Below, piece by piece: positions 26,691-33,799 of a stretch of 64,000 nt of DNA. The notes beneath the pieces are model-generated. The model did no database searches. It saw only the letters and a list, made by a program, of their open reading frames with translations, and was not told where the DNA came from. Made by a program: the position numbers and the translations under genes. Position 1 is the first letter of the stretch. Each line of letters opens with the position of its first letter. This DNA comes from RYN-230 sp963829725 (lineage in GTDB: Bacteria > Actinomycetota > Actinomycetes > Streptosporangiales > Streptosporangiaceae), in NCBI GenBank assembly GCA_963829725.1, contig CAWHJW010000008.1:186001-250000 (forward strand), given 5' to 3'.

Positions 26691-27137
26691 CTAACGTGGC
26701 AGGCGCGCCAAGTCGAATCCGTTCTGCAGGGCCCGGCGTCGGGTGTTGTCAGTGCGGACCTTGCCTATCCACGCCGCGAATTCGGCGGTCTGGTCGGCGC
26801 GCTCGGCATAACCGCGCAGCTCTTTGGCCAGCTCGGCGGCGGCCCGGTACGCGGAGCGCTTGGCGCCCTCGATGGTATGCAAGATCTCCTGCTCAAGGAC
26901 GGGGATGGCGTCAGCAGGGTGCTGTCTCGCGCGGGCGCGGGCCACTTCAAGCCAGCGCCGACGGGTGCATCCGCCATGCTGGGCAGCGTCCCAAGCGGCG
27001 TCAGTGTCGCCCTCCCACAGCAGCGCCTCGACGAGGATGGAGTGGCCAGGCGGCTCCGCCCAGAGGGGCCCGGGGCGGGCCGCACCGACGGTGGGCTGGG
27101 CACGCAGCAACTCCTGCGCCGCCGAGAGTGCGGCCAC
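26691..27137 (-). pseudogene. N-terminally truncated DUF6880/SWIM-associated-type protein
   Basis: The 148-residue frame has SILVEALLWEGDTDAAWDAA, RRRWLEVARARARQHPADAI, PVLEQEILHTIEGAKRSAYR and a C-terminal DNTRRRALQNGFDLARLPR. This helical TPR-like pattern is the end of longer actinobacterial proteins of the DUF6880 or SWIM-zinc-finger-associated kind. The coding frame loses sense upstream, just before the 694-bp duplicated segment begins at 27231, so the duplication junction probably removed its N-terminus. Confidence 0.5.
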
Positions 27138-27258
27138 GGCAGGACGCGCGTGGCCGATCCACGATGACCTCGCCGCCGAGGAAGCGATCCATGTCGCCGA
27201 AACGCAAAGAAGTAGCCCCAGCCAAGCCGCCGGGCACCTGCACGGTGGCTAGCATTAT

Positions 27259-27288
27259 CACAAAACGAAGAGTACTCTTCACTTTGTG
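27259..27288 (+). promoter_or_regulatory. dyad overlapping the start codon, copy 2
   Basis: Same CACAAA / GAAGAGTACTCTTC / TTTGTG arrangement as at 19577-19606; no substitution seen between the copies in this stretch. Confidence 0.7.
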
Positions 27289-27876
27289 GACAGGCAGCCA
27301 GCGCCATCGCTCTTGCCCATCCTGCGCTCCCAGCAGCAGGGCGAGATCCTTGCGCTGCTGCTCGGCGATCCTGATCGCGAGCTGAGCCTCACCGAGATCT
27401 CCCAGCTGACCGGCGTACCTCACCCGTCGGTATACCGGGAAGTGCAGCGAGCGGAGCAGGCGGGGTTGATCACGACAAGGAAGGTCGGGAACACCCGGCT
27501 CATCCGGGCCGACACCAGCAGCCCCTACTACGCCGGACTCGCCGACGTACTGACACGAGCGTTCGGTGTCCCCGCCGTCCTGGCCGAGGCTCTCCGGCCG
27601 GTCACCGGCATCGAGGAGGCTTTTATCTACGGCTCATGGGCGGCCCGTCACGCCGGGCAGCCCGGACGGCGGCCAGTGGGCGACATCGACGTCCTGGTGC
27701 TCGGCCAGCCTGACCGGGACCAGCTCTATGAAGCGATAGGTAAAGCCGAAACGCGACTCGGTCGGCCGGTTCAGGCGACCGTCCGTGATGCGGGCTGGCT
27801 GGACTCTGGGTCTGGCTCCTTCCACGAGAACATGACCAGCCGCCCAATGCTCAAGCTCACACTCGGCCAGGACTAG
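27286..27876 (+). CDS. winged-HTH/MNT nucleotidyltransferase fusion, copy 2
   Basis: Protein identical over 196 residues to the product of 19604-20194: winged helix, then GSWAARHAG and GDIDVLVLG of the minimal nucleotidyltransferase. The nucleotide differences between copies are silent. It is convergent with, and overlaps by four bases, a HEPN-like gene. MNT and HEPN proteins commonly form toxin-antitoxin pairs but usually sit in one operon; tail-to-tail placement is unusual. Identity of both products means either could neutralise the same partner. Confidence 0.85.
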   Translation: MDRQPAPSLLPILRSQQQGEILALLLGDPDRELSLTEISQLTGVPHPSVYREVQRAEQAGLITTRKVGNTRLIRADTSSPYYAGLADVLTRAFGVPAVLAEALRPVTGIEEAFIYGSWAARHAGQPGRRPVGDIDVLVLGQPDRDQLYEAIGKAETRLGRPVQATVRDAGWLDSGSGSFHENMTSRPMLKLTLGQD

Positions 27877-28394
27877 CTGAACCGCTCCGGCGGCGTAGCG
27901 GAGAGCAGAACGTTCGCGCCCTCCAGCGCTGCTGTCGCCTTCTCGATCGCCCATTCGGCGTCCGGCCCGGTGATCGGCGCCGCCGAGGGATCGAAGTACT
28001 GCGCCGTGTGCCGTGTCCGCCGGAGTCGCTCGAAGATCGGTTTGGCGAAGGCCGGAATCTCGGCGGCGAACTGGGCAGAGATAGCATCTTCGACGGCCAT
28101 ATGCGAACCGTCACCGCCGGTCGCACGGAGGCTTTGGCGAGCGAGAAGAGCCTCGGCGGTCATCCGGTAAGCGTCATAGGCAGCCACGTAGGCGCCATCG
28201 ACGTCGCCCTTTTCCAGGGCGGAGATAGCAGTGGCGTTCAACCGGAGCGTCGCCCGGCGGATCTGGGCATCGGCCAGCGCGGTGAGATCGCTGGCCTCGA
28301 AGCTCTCCAGCCGGCCACGGTCCATCAAGTACCTGACCGTCTGTTCGCCGTTGAGCCAGCGCGCCACAACCTTTGCCTCCTTCACGCTAGCCAT
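27873..28394 (-). CDS. HEPN-like protein, probable partner of the MNT protein
   Basis: A 173-residue, all-helical protein from ATG 28394 (upstream alternatives at 28418 lack a better signal). Helices include LESFEASDLTALADAQIRRA, GDVDGAYVAAYDAYRMTAEA and PAFAKPIFERLRRTRHTAQY. The last contains an Arg-x(4-6)-His pattern like the HEPN RNase active site, followed by YFDP. Members of the superfamily cut tRNA or mRNA and are silenced by MNT antitoxins. Its start overlaps the DUF6247 stop by eight bases, so it is cotranscribed from the regulatory locus upstream. Confidence 0.7.
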   Translation of the reverse strand: MASVKEAKVVARWLNGEQTVRYLMDRGRLESFEASDLTALADAQIRRATLRLNATAISALEKGDVDGAYVAAYDAYRMTAEALLARQSLRATGGDGSHMAVEDAISAQFAAEIPAFAKPIFERLRRTRHTAQYFDPSAAPITGPDAEWAIEKATAALEGANVLLSATPPERFS

Positions 28395-28737
28395 GAACGC
28401 CGGGCGGATCCGCTCCATAACTCGGCCAGGAACTTGCCTGCGCCGCCGCCAGCCGCTTCTGCCAGCCCGGGATGACTTCCTCTGCTGGCCTCGACCGGGC
28501 GGTGCCACCGCCCACCGCTTCAAGTTCCTCGTAGTATCCGGCTCGGCTGGTCGCGATGACCGTCAGCCGCCCTGCGTGCAGGAGCCGCTGCAGCCGCCGG
28601 CAGCCAGCCAGATCATGCGCCGCATCTACAGCCTCGTGGTACTGGCGGAGGAACTCGGCGCGTTCCCGCTCGGGCAGGTCCCGGAGAATGACCTCGGGGT
28701 CATTCGGATCCTCATCCTGGACCAGCCCGGCGGACAT
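28387..28737 (-). CDS. DUF6247 family protein
   Basis: A 116-residue protein from ATG 28737. EDPNDPEVILRDLPERERAE and FLRQYHEAVDAAHDLAGCRR match the DUF6247 signature, small actinobacterial proteins of unknown role often encoded beside toxins or regulators. TSRAGYYEELEAV lies near the end of the domain. It lies between the XRE regulator and the HEPN-like gene on the same strand, overlapping the latter, and could be its partner. Confidence 0.7.
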   Translation of the reverse strand: MSAGLVQDEDPNDPEVILRDLPERERAEFLRQYHEAVDAAHDLAGCRRLQRLLHAGRLTVIATSRAGYYEELEAVGGGTARSRPAEEVIPGWQKRLAAAQASSWPSYGADPPGVHG

Positions 28738-28747
28738 GCGGACGAAG

Positions 28748-29080
28748 TTACACCCGAGCCCGGACAATGGCTGCCCTAGCAGGCGGCGCTTCGGCACGGC
28801 TGTCCCCGGCGCGAAGAGTGGTAGTGGCTGGGTGCTCGCCGAGGGCGCGGGCGAGGCGGCCGAGGGTGCGGCCACGACAGGGGGCGGACGCCTGGCGTTC
28901 GAGCCGGCCGACAGTAGTCACGCTCAGCCCGGCCTGAGCGGCGAGTTCTTCTTGCGACAGGCCGCGCTGCCTGCGGAGACGGCGGAGCTGCTGGCCGTCG
29001 AGGATGAACGTCTGGGGCTGGGCGGAACGGGTGCGTTGGCCGCTGTGGTTTGGCCCGGTGGCGCGTTCATCGGGAATCAC
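28748..29080 (-). CDS. XRE-family helix-turn-helix regulator
   Basis: About 110 residues from GTG 29080, which overlaps the stop of the ATP-binding gene (GTGA). A single Cro/C1 domain at about 28-85: LRRLRRQRGLSQEELAAQAG, LSVTTVGRLERQ, LGRLARALGEHP. The C-terminus is a short Ala/Arg-rich tail. Likely the DNA-binding component of the HATPase-XRE-DUF6247-HEPN operon. Confidence 0.82.
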   Translation of the reverse strand: MIPDERATGPNHSGQRTRSAQPQTFILDGQQLRRLRRQRGLSQEELAAQAGLSVTTVGRLERQASAPCRGRTLGRLARALGEHPATTTLRAGDSRAEAPPARAAIVRARV

Positions 29081-29478
29081 GAGGCCTCGATCTCGAACCA
29101 GGCCGTCCACCCGGTGTGCTCGTTGCCGCTGCGTCCGGAGTCTCGCGCTAACTGGGTGACGACGAGCAGGCCTCGCCCGTTCTGGCCGTCAGGAGAGAAC
29201 GTCGGCTCCCAGGGGCCGCCCTGGTCAGAGACTTCCACCCGGACGTGGCTGCCATGGCGCTCGACACGGACACGGAACTGGCCGCCTGGCTCACGGGAGC
29301 GGCTGTGGACGGCGGCGTTCGTCGCCAGTTCGGAGAGGCACAGCAGGGCATCATCGGTCATAGGGCTGCCGTCCAGAATGCCGGCCAGGAATTGGCGTGC
29401 CTCGCGGACCTGCTCGGGCGTGGCGGGGAAAGCACGAGACCAGCTGATCAGCGGGGCCGCCGTGGTGGTCTCATGCAT
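29077..29478 (-). CDS. HATPase (anti-sigma/RsbW-like) regulatory protein
   Basis: A 133-residue GHKL ATPase of the anti-sigma-factor kinase type. N-box LCLSELATNAAVHS, G1 DQGGPW and G2 QNGRGLLVVTQLA bind ATP. Such stand-alone proteins are numerous in Streptomyces and often sit with WhiJ-type HTH and DUF397 genes. It is divergent from the HTH/DUF397 pair with about 155 bp between starts, so one control region may serve both sides. Confidence 0.85.
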   Translation of the reverse strand: MHETTTAAPLISWSRAFPATPEQVREARQFLAGILDGSPMTDDALLCLSELATNAAVHSRSREPGGQFRVRVERHGSHVRVEVSDQGGPWEPTFSPDGQNGRGLLVVTQLARDSGRSGNEHTGWTAWFEIEAS

Positions 29479-29634
29479 GCCTTCTCCGCTCCCTGATACC
29501 GAATGGCGCGACGATCGATTTCAAGTAGTCATCCTGACCGGGCGGCTCTACGATCGGTAGCCAAGACAGGCTGTCGTCAGGACGTGTCCGAACGTGACGA
29601 ATGGCGTCTGGACCGTCCGGGAAGCGGGGCTATC

Positions 29635-30474
29635 GTGCCGCTGGTACGTGAGCTTGACCCCAGCGCGGGACCGCTGCAGTTCTTCGGCGCCGAGTTACGC
29701 CGCGCGCGGACCGCGGCCGGGCTCAGCCAGGATCAGCTTGGGCAGCGGCTGGGCTACTCCGGCGCCCAGGTCGGCAAGGTCGAGACCGGCGAGCGGGCAC
29801 CTGCGCAGGACTTCGCGGAGGCCTGCGACCAGACCTTCCCCGATGCGGGCGGACTGTTCGGACGGATCTACCAGCTGGCCCGGCGCTGGGACGGCGGCTA
29901 CCCCTCATGGTTCACCGGATGGGTGGAAGCCGAGCAGCGGGCGGCCACGCTGCACACTTGGGAGCCGCTTCTGGTCCCAGGCCTGCTCCAGACCCCCGAC
30001 TACGCCCGTGCGCTGTTCCTGGCGTGGCGAACGACAGACGACGATGAGGAACTGGACCAGCTTGTCAGCGCCCGTATCGAACGGCAAACGATCTTCAAAC
30101 GCCCCAAGCCACCATCGCTCTGGGCCGTGATCGACGAAGCAGTGCTTCGGCGTCGTGTCGGCAGCGAGAAGACGATGCAAGACCAGCTCATGCACCTGAT
30201 GACAGTCTCGGAACGATCCAAGATCACGATCCAAGTAGTCCCAGCCGAAGTCGGCGCGCATGTCGGGCTGCTAGGCGCGTTCGCGATCGCTAGCTTTGAG
30301 AACGCGCCCGGTATCGTCTACATGGAGTCACCCGACGAGGGACAGACCACGGAGATGGCTTCGGTAGTTGCCAAGGTCAGCGAGACCTTCGACACGCTGC
30401 GGGCCGAGGCGATGCCTCGGGGGGCCTCCCGGGACTTGATCAGGAAAGTAGTAGAAGAACAATGGACCACCTGA
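29635..30474 (+). CDS. HTH regulator with Scr1/DUF5753 domain (WhiJ-like)
   Basis: About 280 residues from GTG 29635. Cro/C1 helix-turn-helix at about 15-70 (AELRRARTAAGLSQDQLGQR, LGYSGAQVGKVETG), then the DUF5753 Scr1-type domain (RRWDGGYPSWFTGWVEAEQR, LLVPGLLQTPDYARALF, FAIASFENAPGIVYMESPDE). In Streptomyces, WhiJ-like proteins of this build repress development genes and are relieved by their small DUF397 partner. The next gene, which overlaps by 13 bp, is exactly such a partner. Confidence 0.88.
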   Translation: MPLVRELDPSAGPLQFFGAELRRARTAAGLSQDQLGQRLGYSGAQVGKVETGERAPAQDFAEACDQTFPDAGGLFGRIYQLARRWDGGYPSWFTGWVEAEQRAATLHTWEPLLVPGLLQTPDYARALFLAWRTTDDDEELDQLVSARIERQTIFKRPKPPSLWAVIDEAVLRRRVGSEKTMQDQLMHLMTVSERSKITIQVVPAEVGAHVGLLGAFAIASFENAPGIVYMESPDEGQTTEMASVVAKVSETFDTLRAEAMPRGASRDLIRKVVEEQWTT

Positions 30475-30668
30475 GTGACGTCAGCTGGCGCAAGAGCAGC
30501 TATAGCGGCGGGAACGGCGGCAACTGTGTCGAGGTTGCTGTGCTGTCCGACGACAACCTCGCAGTGCGCGACTCTAAGGATCCGGGCGGACCGAAGCTGA
30601 TGTTCAGCCCTGCCGAGTGGCGGACGTTTATCGCCTCGGTGAAGAAGGACGACCTCGACCTCAGTTAA
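30462..30668 (+). CDS. DUF397 small partner protein
   Basis: Sixty-eight residues beginning MDHLSDVSWRKSSYSGGNGG, then CVEVAVLSDDNLAVRDSKDP and FSPAEWRTFIASVK, the full DUF397 signature. DUF397 proteins pair with Scr1/WhiJ-type HTH proteins and modulate their DNA binding. Overlaps the upstream regulator gene by 13 bp, so expression is coupled. Confidence 0.9.
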   Translation: MDHLSDVSWRKSSYSGGNGGNCVEVAVLSDDNLAVRDSKDPGGPKLMFSPAEWRTFIASVKKDDLDLS

Positions 30669-30719
30669 CGCTGGCGAGTTCCCGGGGACGCCTGGGGTCA
30701 TCACGCCGCTCCTCTGGCG

Positions 30720-32221
30720 CTACCGGGTGGGGCCGCGTGGCCGCGATGGGTGCGGGCTGGGTGAGGGACGGCTGCCAGGTTGAGCAGCTCCATACGCCTC
30801 GCGGGGCCAGGCCGTTGGCGGGAGGGGGAAGTCCAGGCTCGTTCGGTCTGCTCGGGTCCTGGTTCTGGTTCGTTGGGCTGATGCTGGGGTGGGGTAGGCG
30901 GCTCGCGCCGCGTAGAGGCGCTCGGCGGCTTGGCGGGCGGCGGCGGCTTGGGCGGCGTGATGCTGGGCTTCGCGGAGGTCGGCGATGGTCTCGATGAGGC
31001 TGACCAGCCGGGCCAGGAGCGTGAGCTGGGTCAGGACGGGATCGCCGGCCGGGAAGGCGGCATGGGCCATGAGCCGGGCGGCGTGGCGCAGGTCGTTGCC
31101 GAGTGAGGATGGTCGGGGGACGCGCCCATAGGGCAGGCGGCCCGCGCGGTCGTAGGCGTCGGCAGCCTGGCGGATTTCCCGGTTGCCCAGGAGCTTGGCG
31201 GTGACGTGCAGGGTGTCGGCGGCGGCCCAGGCGGCGTCGGCGGCGGCGTCCGGGTCGGTGACGGCGAAGTTCTTGATCTGCTCCGCGGCGTGCGCGGCGG
31301 TGCGGGCGGCATGCTCGTAGAGGGCGTTGCGTTCTGCGGAAGTAAAGGTTGTACCGGGGGCGGAGGCGCGCGCGTGGGCCCAGCGGTGGCGGAGCTTGGG
31401 GAGGGTCAGGTCCGGGGCGAGTTTCCCGCCGCTATACCAGACCGGGCCGCCGGCCCGGGTGGTGTCGGCGGGGAGGGCGACGGCGAAGCCGGTGACCTCG
31501 CCGGGGTTGCGGGTGCTGAACCGCTTGCGGACGCTGAGGCCGGCGGCGTCGAGGCGGGCGAAGAACTCGCGCTCGCTGGAGGCGGCGGCGGCCGCGGTGC
31601 TGACGGCCCGGCGGAGGGTGACCCGGGGTGGCTCTTCCCAGTTGCGGCGGCGAGCCTTCTCGTGCTCCGCGCGGGTGGGACGGGGGCGGCGGTGCGGTCG
31701 CGGGGCGCGGTGCGGCGCAGGCCGAACCGGTCTTCCGCGGCCCGGCAGGCCTCGCCCACCTTGTAGTAGTCGTTCCACAGGCGGGGGCGGGTGCCGTCCT
31801 GGCGGGCCAGCATGGCGACCAGGTGGATGTGGTCGGCGGCGTGGCGGACGGCGACCCAGCGGACCGCGTCGTCGTCCTGGCCGTAGGAGGCGAGGCCGGT
31901 GCGGTGCATGATGTCGCAGGCGACCTGAGCCCATTCGTCGTCCGACAGCATCCGGTCGCCGGGGGCGGCGCGGACCGAGCAGTGCCAGACCGGTTGGGCG
32001 ACGCCGCGGTCGCCGAGCGCTTCCTGGGGCTGCTGGAGCAGGCCGGCGAGGTGGCGGAAGTCGCGGTGGCCGTCGTCGCGGAGCGGGGGTTCGAGTTCGG
32101 CCGGGTGGCGCCAGCCGACGATGAGGTGCGGGTCGGTGTGCTCCTCGTTGCGGCCGGGGCCGAACAGGTAGTAGATCAGGCCGGAGATGCGGGTGCCGCG
32201 CGGGCCGACCTTGCCGATCAC
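30720..32221 (-). pseudogene. MobP-type relaxase, frameshifted
   Basis: Begins at GTG 32221, overlapping the MobC stop (GTGA). The N-terminal relaxase domain has VGPRGTRISGLIYYLFGPGR and the His-rich metal motif RHAADHIHLVAMLARQDGT. The frame breaks near 31690, where one C appears missing from a C-run after RDRTAA. The other frame continues RAEHEKARRRNWEEPPRVTL and a long helical C-terminus. It would nick oriT to start conjugal mobilisation of the element. As written only the N-terminal third is made. Confidence 0.82.
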
Positions 32222-32643
32222 TGGCGGATCCGTTTCCGGACTTCCTCGGCGGCCTGGTCGAGGAGCTGGGCGCGGCGAATGCTCTCGGCCGCGTAGGGAA
32301 GCAGGTCGCCGCTGCGCTGGCCGCTGGCGTTGAGTTTCGCTACGGCCTGGTTGAGGTTGACGCCGATGCGGCGGACGAGGCCTGCGGCGCGGATGAACTC
32401 GCCGAGGGCTTCGCGGAGCGGGGAATCTGACGGTGTGGTGCCGTTGCGGGCGATGATCAAGGTGGCCTGGGCAGCGAAGGCGCCTTTGGCCAGGCCTGCA
32501 CGGTCGGCGGCTGCGGCTACCTGGCTGAACTCCTCGCCGGTGAGGGCGAAGCGGATGGTGCGGGGGCGCTTGACTGGCTGGCGGGGGCGACGGCGGCGGG
32601 GATGGGCAGGTGCTGCTTGCTGCGGGTGGAGGGTGCTGTCCAT
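32218..32643 (-). CDS. MobC-type mobilisation accessory protein
   Basis: About 141 residues from ATG 32643. After an Arg/Pro-rich leader, the ribbon-helix-helix region reads RTIRFALTGEEFSQVAAAAD, then LVRRIGVNLNQAVAKLNASG, the hallmark of MobC/relaxosome proteins. It binds oriT and helps the relaxase open the strand. Overlaps the relaxase start by four bases. Confidence 0.85.
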   Translation of the reverse strand: MDSTLHPQQAAPAHPRRRRPRQPVKRPRTIRFALTGEEFSQVAAAADRAGLAKGAFAAQATLIIARNGTTPSDSPLREALGEFIRAAGLVRRIGVNLNQAVAKLNASGQRSGDLLPYAAESIRRAQLLDQAAEEVRKRIRQ

Positions 32644-33006
32644 GACGCCTGTCTCGTCCTGTCCGGTGGTGGCCTGTTGCGCGCCCCGCCATTCTTTGCT
32701 GGTCGCGGCTGGGCTTCTTCTCGGAGCTTGACTTTGACAGCAATTATGCACCTGCGGACCGCGCCCGGTCCAGAGCCAGGTGAACGTTACGGCTTACCTT
32801 GCTCCCGATAAGAACCGTTCTGCGAACGATCGGCAGGCAACATGAGATCCTATTTCACGCAAACAGAACGTGGTTCCTTTTCCCTTCGAATACGTTCAGG
32901 ATGGTTGAGCAGCGTTATCGACTTCTCAGGAGCGATTGATGACCGCGCTCACGAGAGTGGTACCGAGGAGGCAGCCCCACGAGAGCCTCTGTCTACTTGC
33001 ACACGT

Positions 33007-33027
33007 CTAAAGATCCTTAATGATGGG
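33007..33027 (+). repeat. CTAAAGATC motif, copy 1
   Basis: CTAAAGATCCTTAATGATGGG. Shares CTAAAGATC-N-TTAA with two other copies in 0.8 kb. Copy 3, on the opposite strand, matches it at all but a few positions, including the trailing GGGG. Confidence 0.55.
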
Positions 33028-33130
33028 GTCACGAAGAGCGAGGTGGAGGCCAGTCTTGGCTGGGAAGCCGTTGATGAGCCCGTGTAGGGCACCCCGCGAC
33101 AGCCGTCCGCAGAGTCGGCAGCCCTCGCCG

Positions 33131-33145
33131 GTTAAAGATCTTTAG
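33131..33145 (-). repeat. CTAAAGATC motif, copy 2
   Basis: Read on the minus strand: CTAAAGATCTTTAAC, whose core TAAAGATCTTTA is a perfect 12-bp palindrome. Confidence 0.55.
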
Positions 33146-33507
33146 GACCGCGTGCGCTGTTACCAAACAGTCACGGTCTTGTTCCCTGCCGAGTCCCGAA
33201 GCGCCGCGGCCACAAACGGCTAGGGTCCACCCGTTGTACTTAGGGCCTCTAGCGGCGCCTGTAGTCGCTTCTAACGGATTTTTAGGCCACGCCAAGGCAT
33301 TTTTGGAGCGGCACCAGGCGTTCGGGCCGCCTCCGCAGTTTGCCGTAAACCTCACCCATACAAGTGCCCGGAATGCCCGAAATATGGGCATTTTATGGCC
33401 TCCGGAGAGACGGGCAGAATGCGAACGGCTGAGAGGCCAGCTCACGACGTGGTGGTCGGCTGGCCCCTCTTGCCCCAACAGTTAACCGAACCGTTAGGAC
33501 CGTAGTG

Positions 33508-33726
33508 ATGCAAGCAAGTTCCGCGCGGCAGCGCAAGAATCGTCAGACTCCGGGCCTCGTTTCGGTGCGGACAGCCGTTGTCCTGGCGCTGGCACTCGCA
33601 GTGGGCGCTGTGACCGCGATGCTCGCGTACCTGGAGGGCGAAGGCCCTGCTCGCATCGCGCTCACCTCGCTGGGAGCGGTTGGCGCCGCCGTCTACTTCT
33701 TCCACAGGATGATCGATGACGATTGA
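33508..33726 (+). CDS. small two-helix membrane protein
   Basis: Seventy-two residues from ATG 33508. A basic N-terminus is followed by two hydrophobic segments (SVRTAVVLALALAVGAVTAM and ALTSLGAVGAAVYFFH) and an acidic end. Small integral membrane protein of unknown function, flanked by copies of the CTAAAGATC motif. No family recognised. Its isolation in accessory DNA leaves open a TA-type or immunity role, but nothing in the sequence proves that. Confidence 0.55.
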   Translation: MQASSARQRKNRQTPGLVSVRTAVVLALALAVGAVTAMLAYLEGEGPARIALTSLGAVGAAVYFFHRMIDDD

Positions 33727-33778
33727 GGGCATGGGCCGCCTCGCCAGCACGGGGCTTGAACTTACACCCTTCTGCACC

Positions 33779-33799
33779 CCCACCATTAATGATCTTTAG
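33779..33799 (-). repeat. CTAAAGATC motif, copy 3
   Basis: Read on the minus strand: CTAAAGATCATTAATGGTGGG, inverted relative to copy 1 about 770 bp away. It touches the 3' end of the DUF262 gene. Confidence 0.55.

Larger units (their letters stand above)
27231..27924 (+). repeat. 694-bp duplicated segment, copy 2 (partner at 19549-20242)
   Basis: Near-identical to copy 1. Here the convergent HEPN-like gene is complete, so this is probably the source copy and 19549-20242 the derivative. Confidence 0.9.
32752..33504. other. 750-bp low-coding region upstream of mobC; candidate oriT/attachment region
   Basis: Less GC-rich than its surroundings. Short open frames on both strands lack family resemblance or ribosome-binding sites. 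It contains two copies of the CTAAAGATC motif described separately. Being directly upstream of mobC-relaxase it is the likeliest place for an origin of transfer. Confidence 0.45.

Noticed and set aside
32842..33087. Plus-strand open frame of 81 codons after mobC
   Set aside because: No recognisable protein features and covers the CTAAAGATC repeat; likely non-coding.
33029..33478. Minus-strand open frame of 149 codons upstream of the small membrane protein
   Set aside because: Unusual composition, no ribosome-binding site, no family pattern, and it spans two of the AT-rich motifs; treated as chance.
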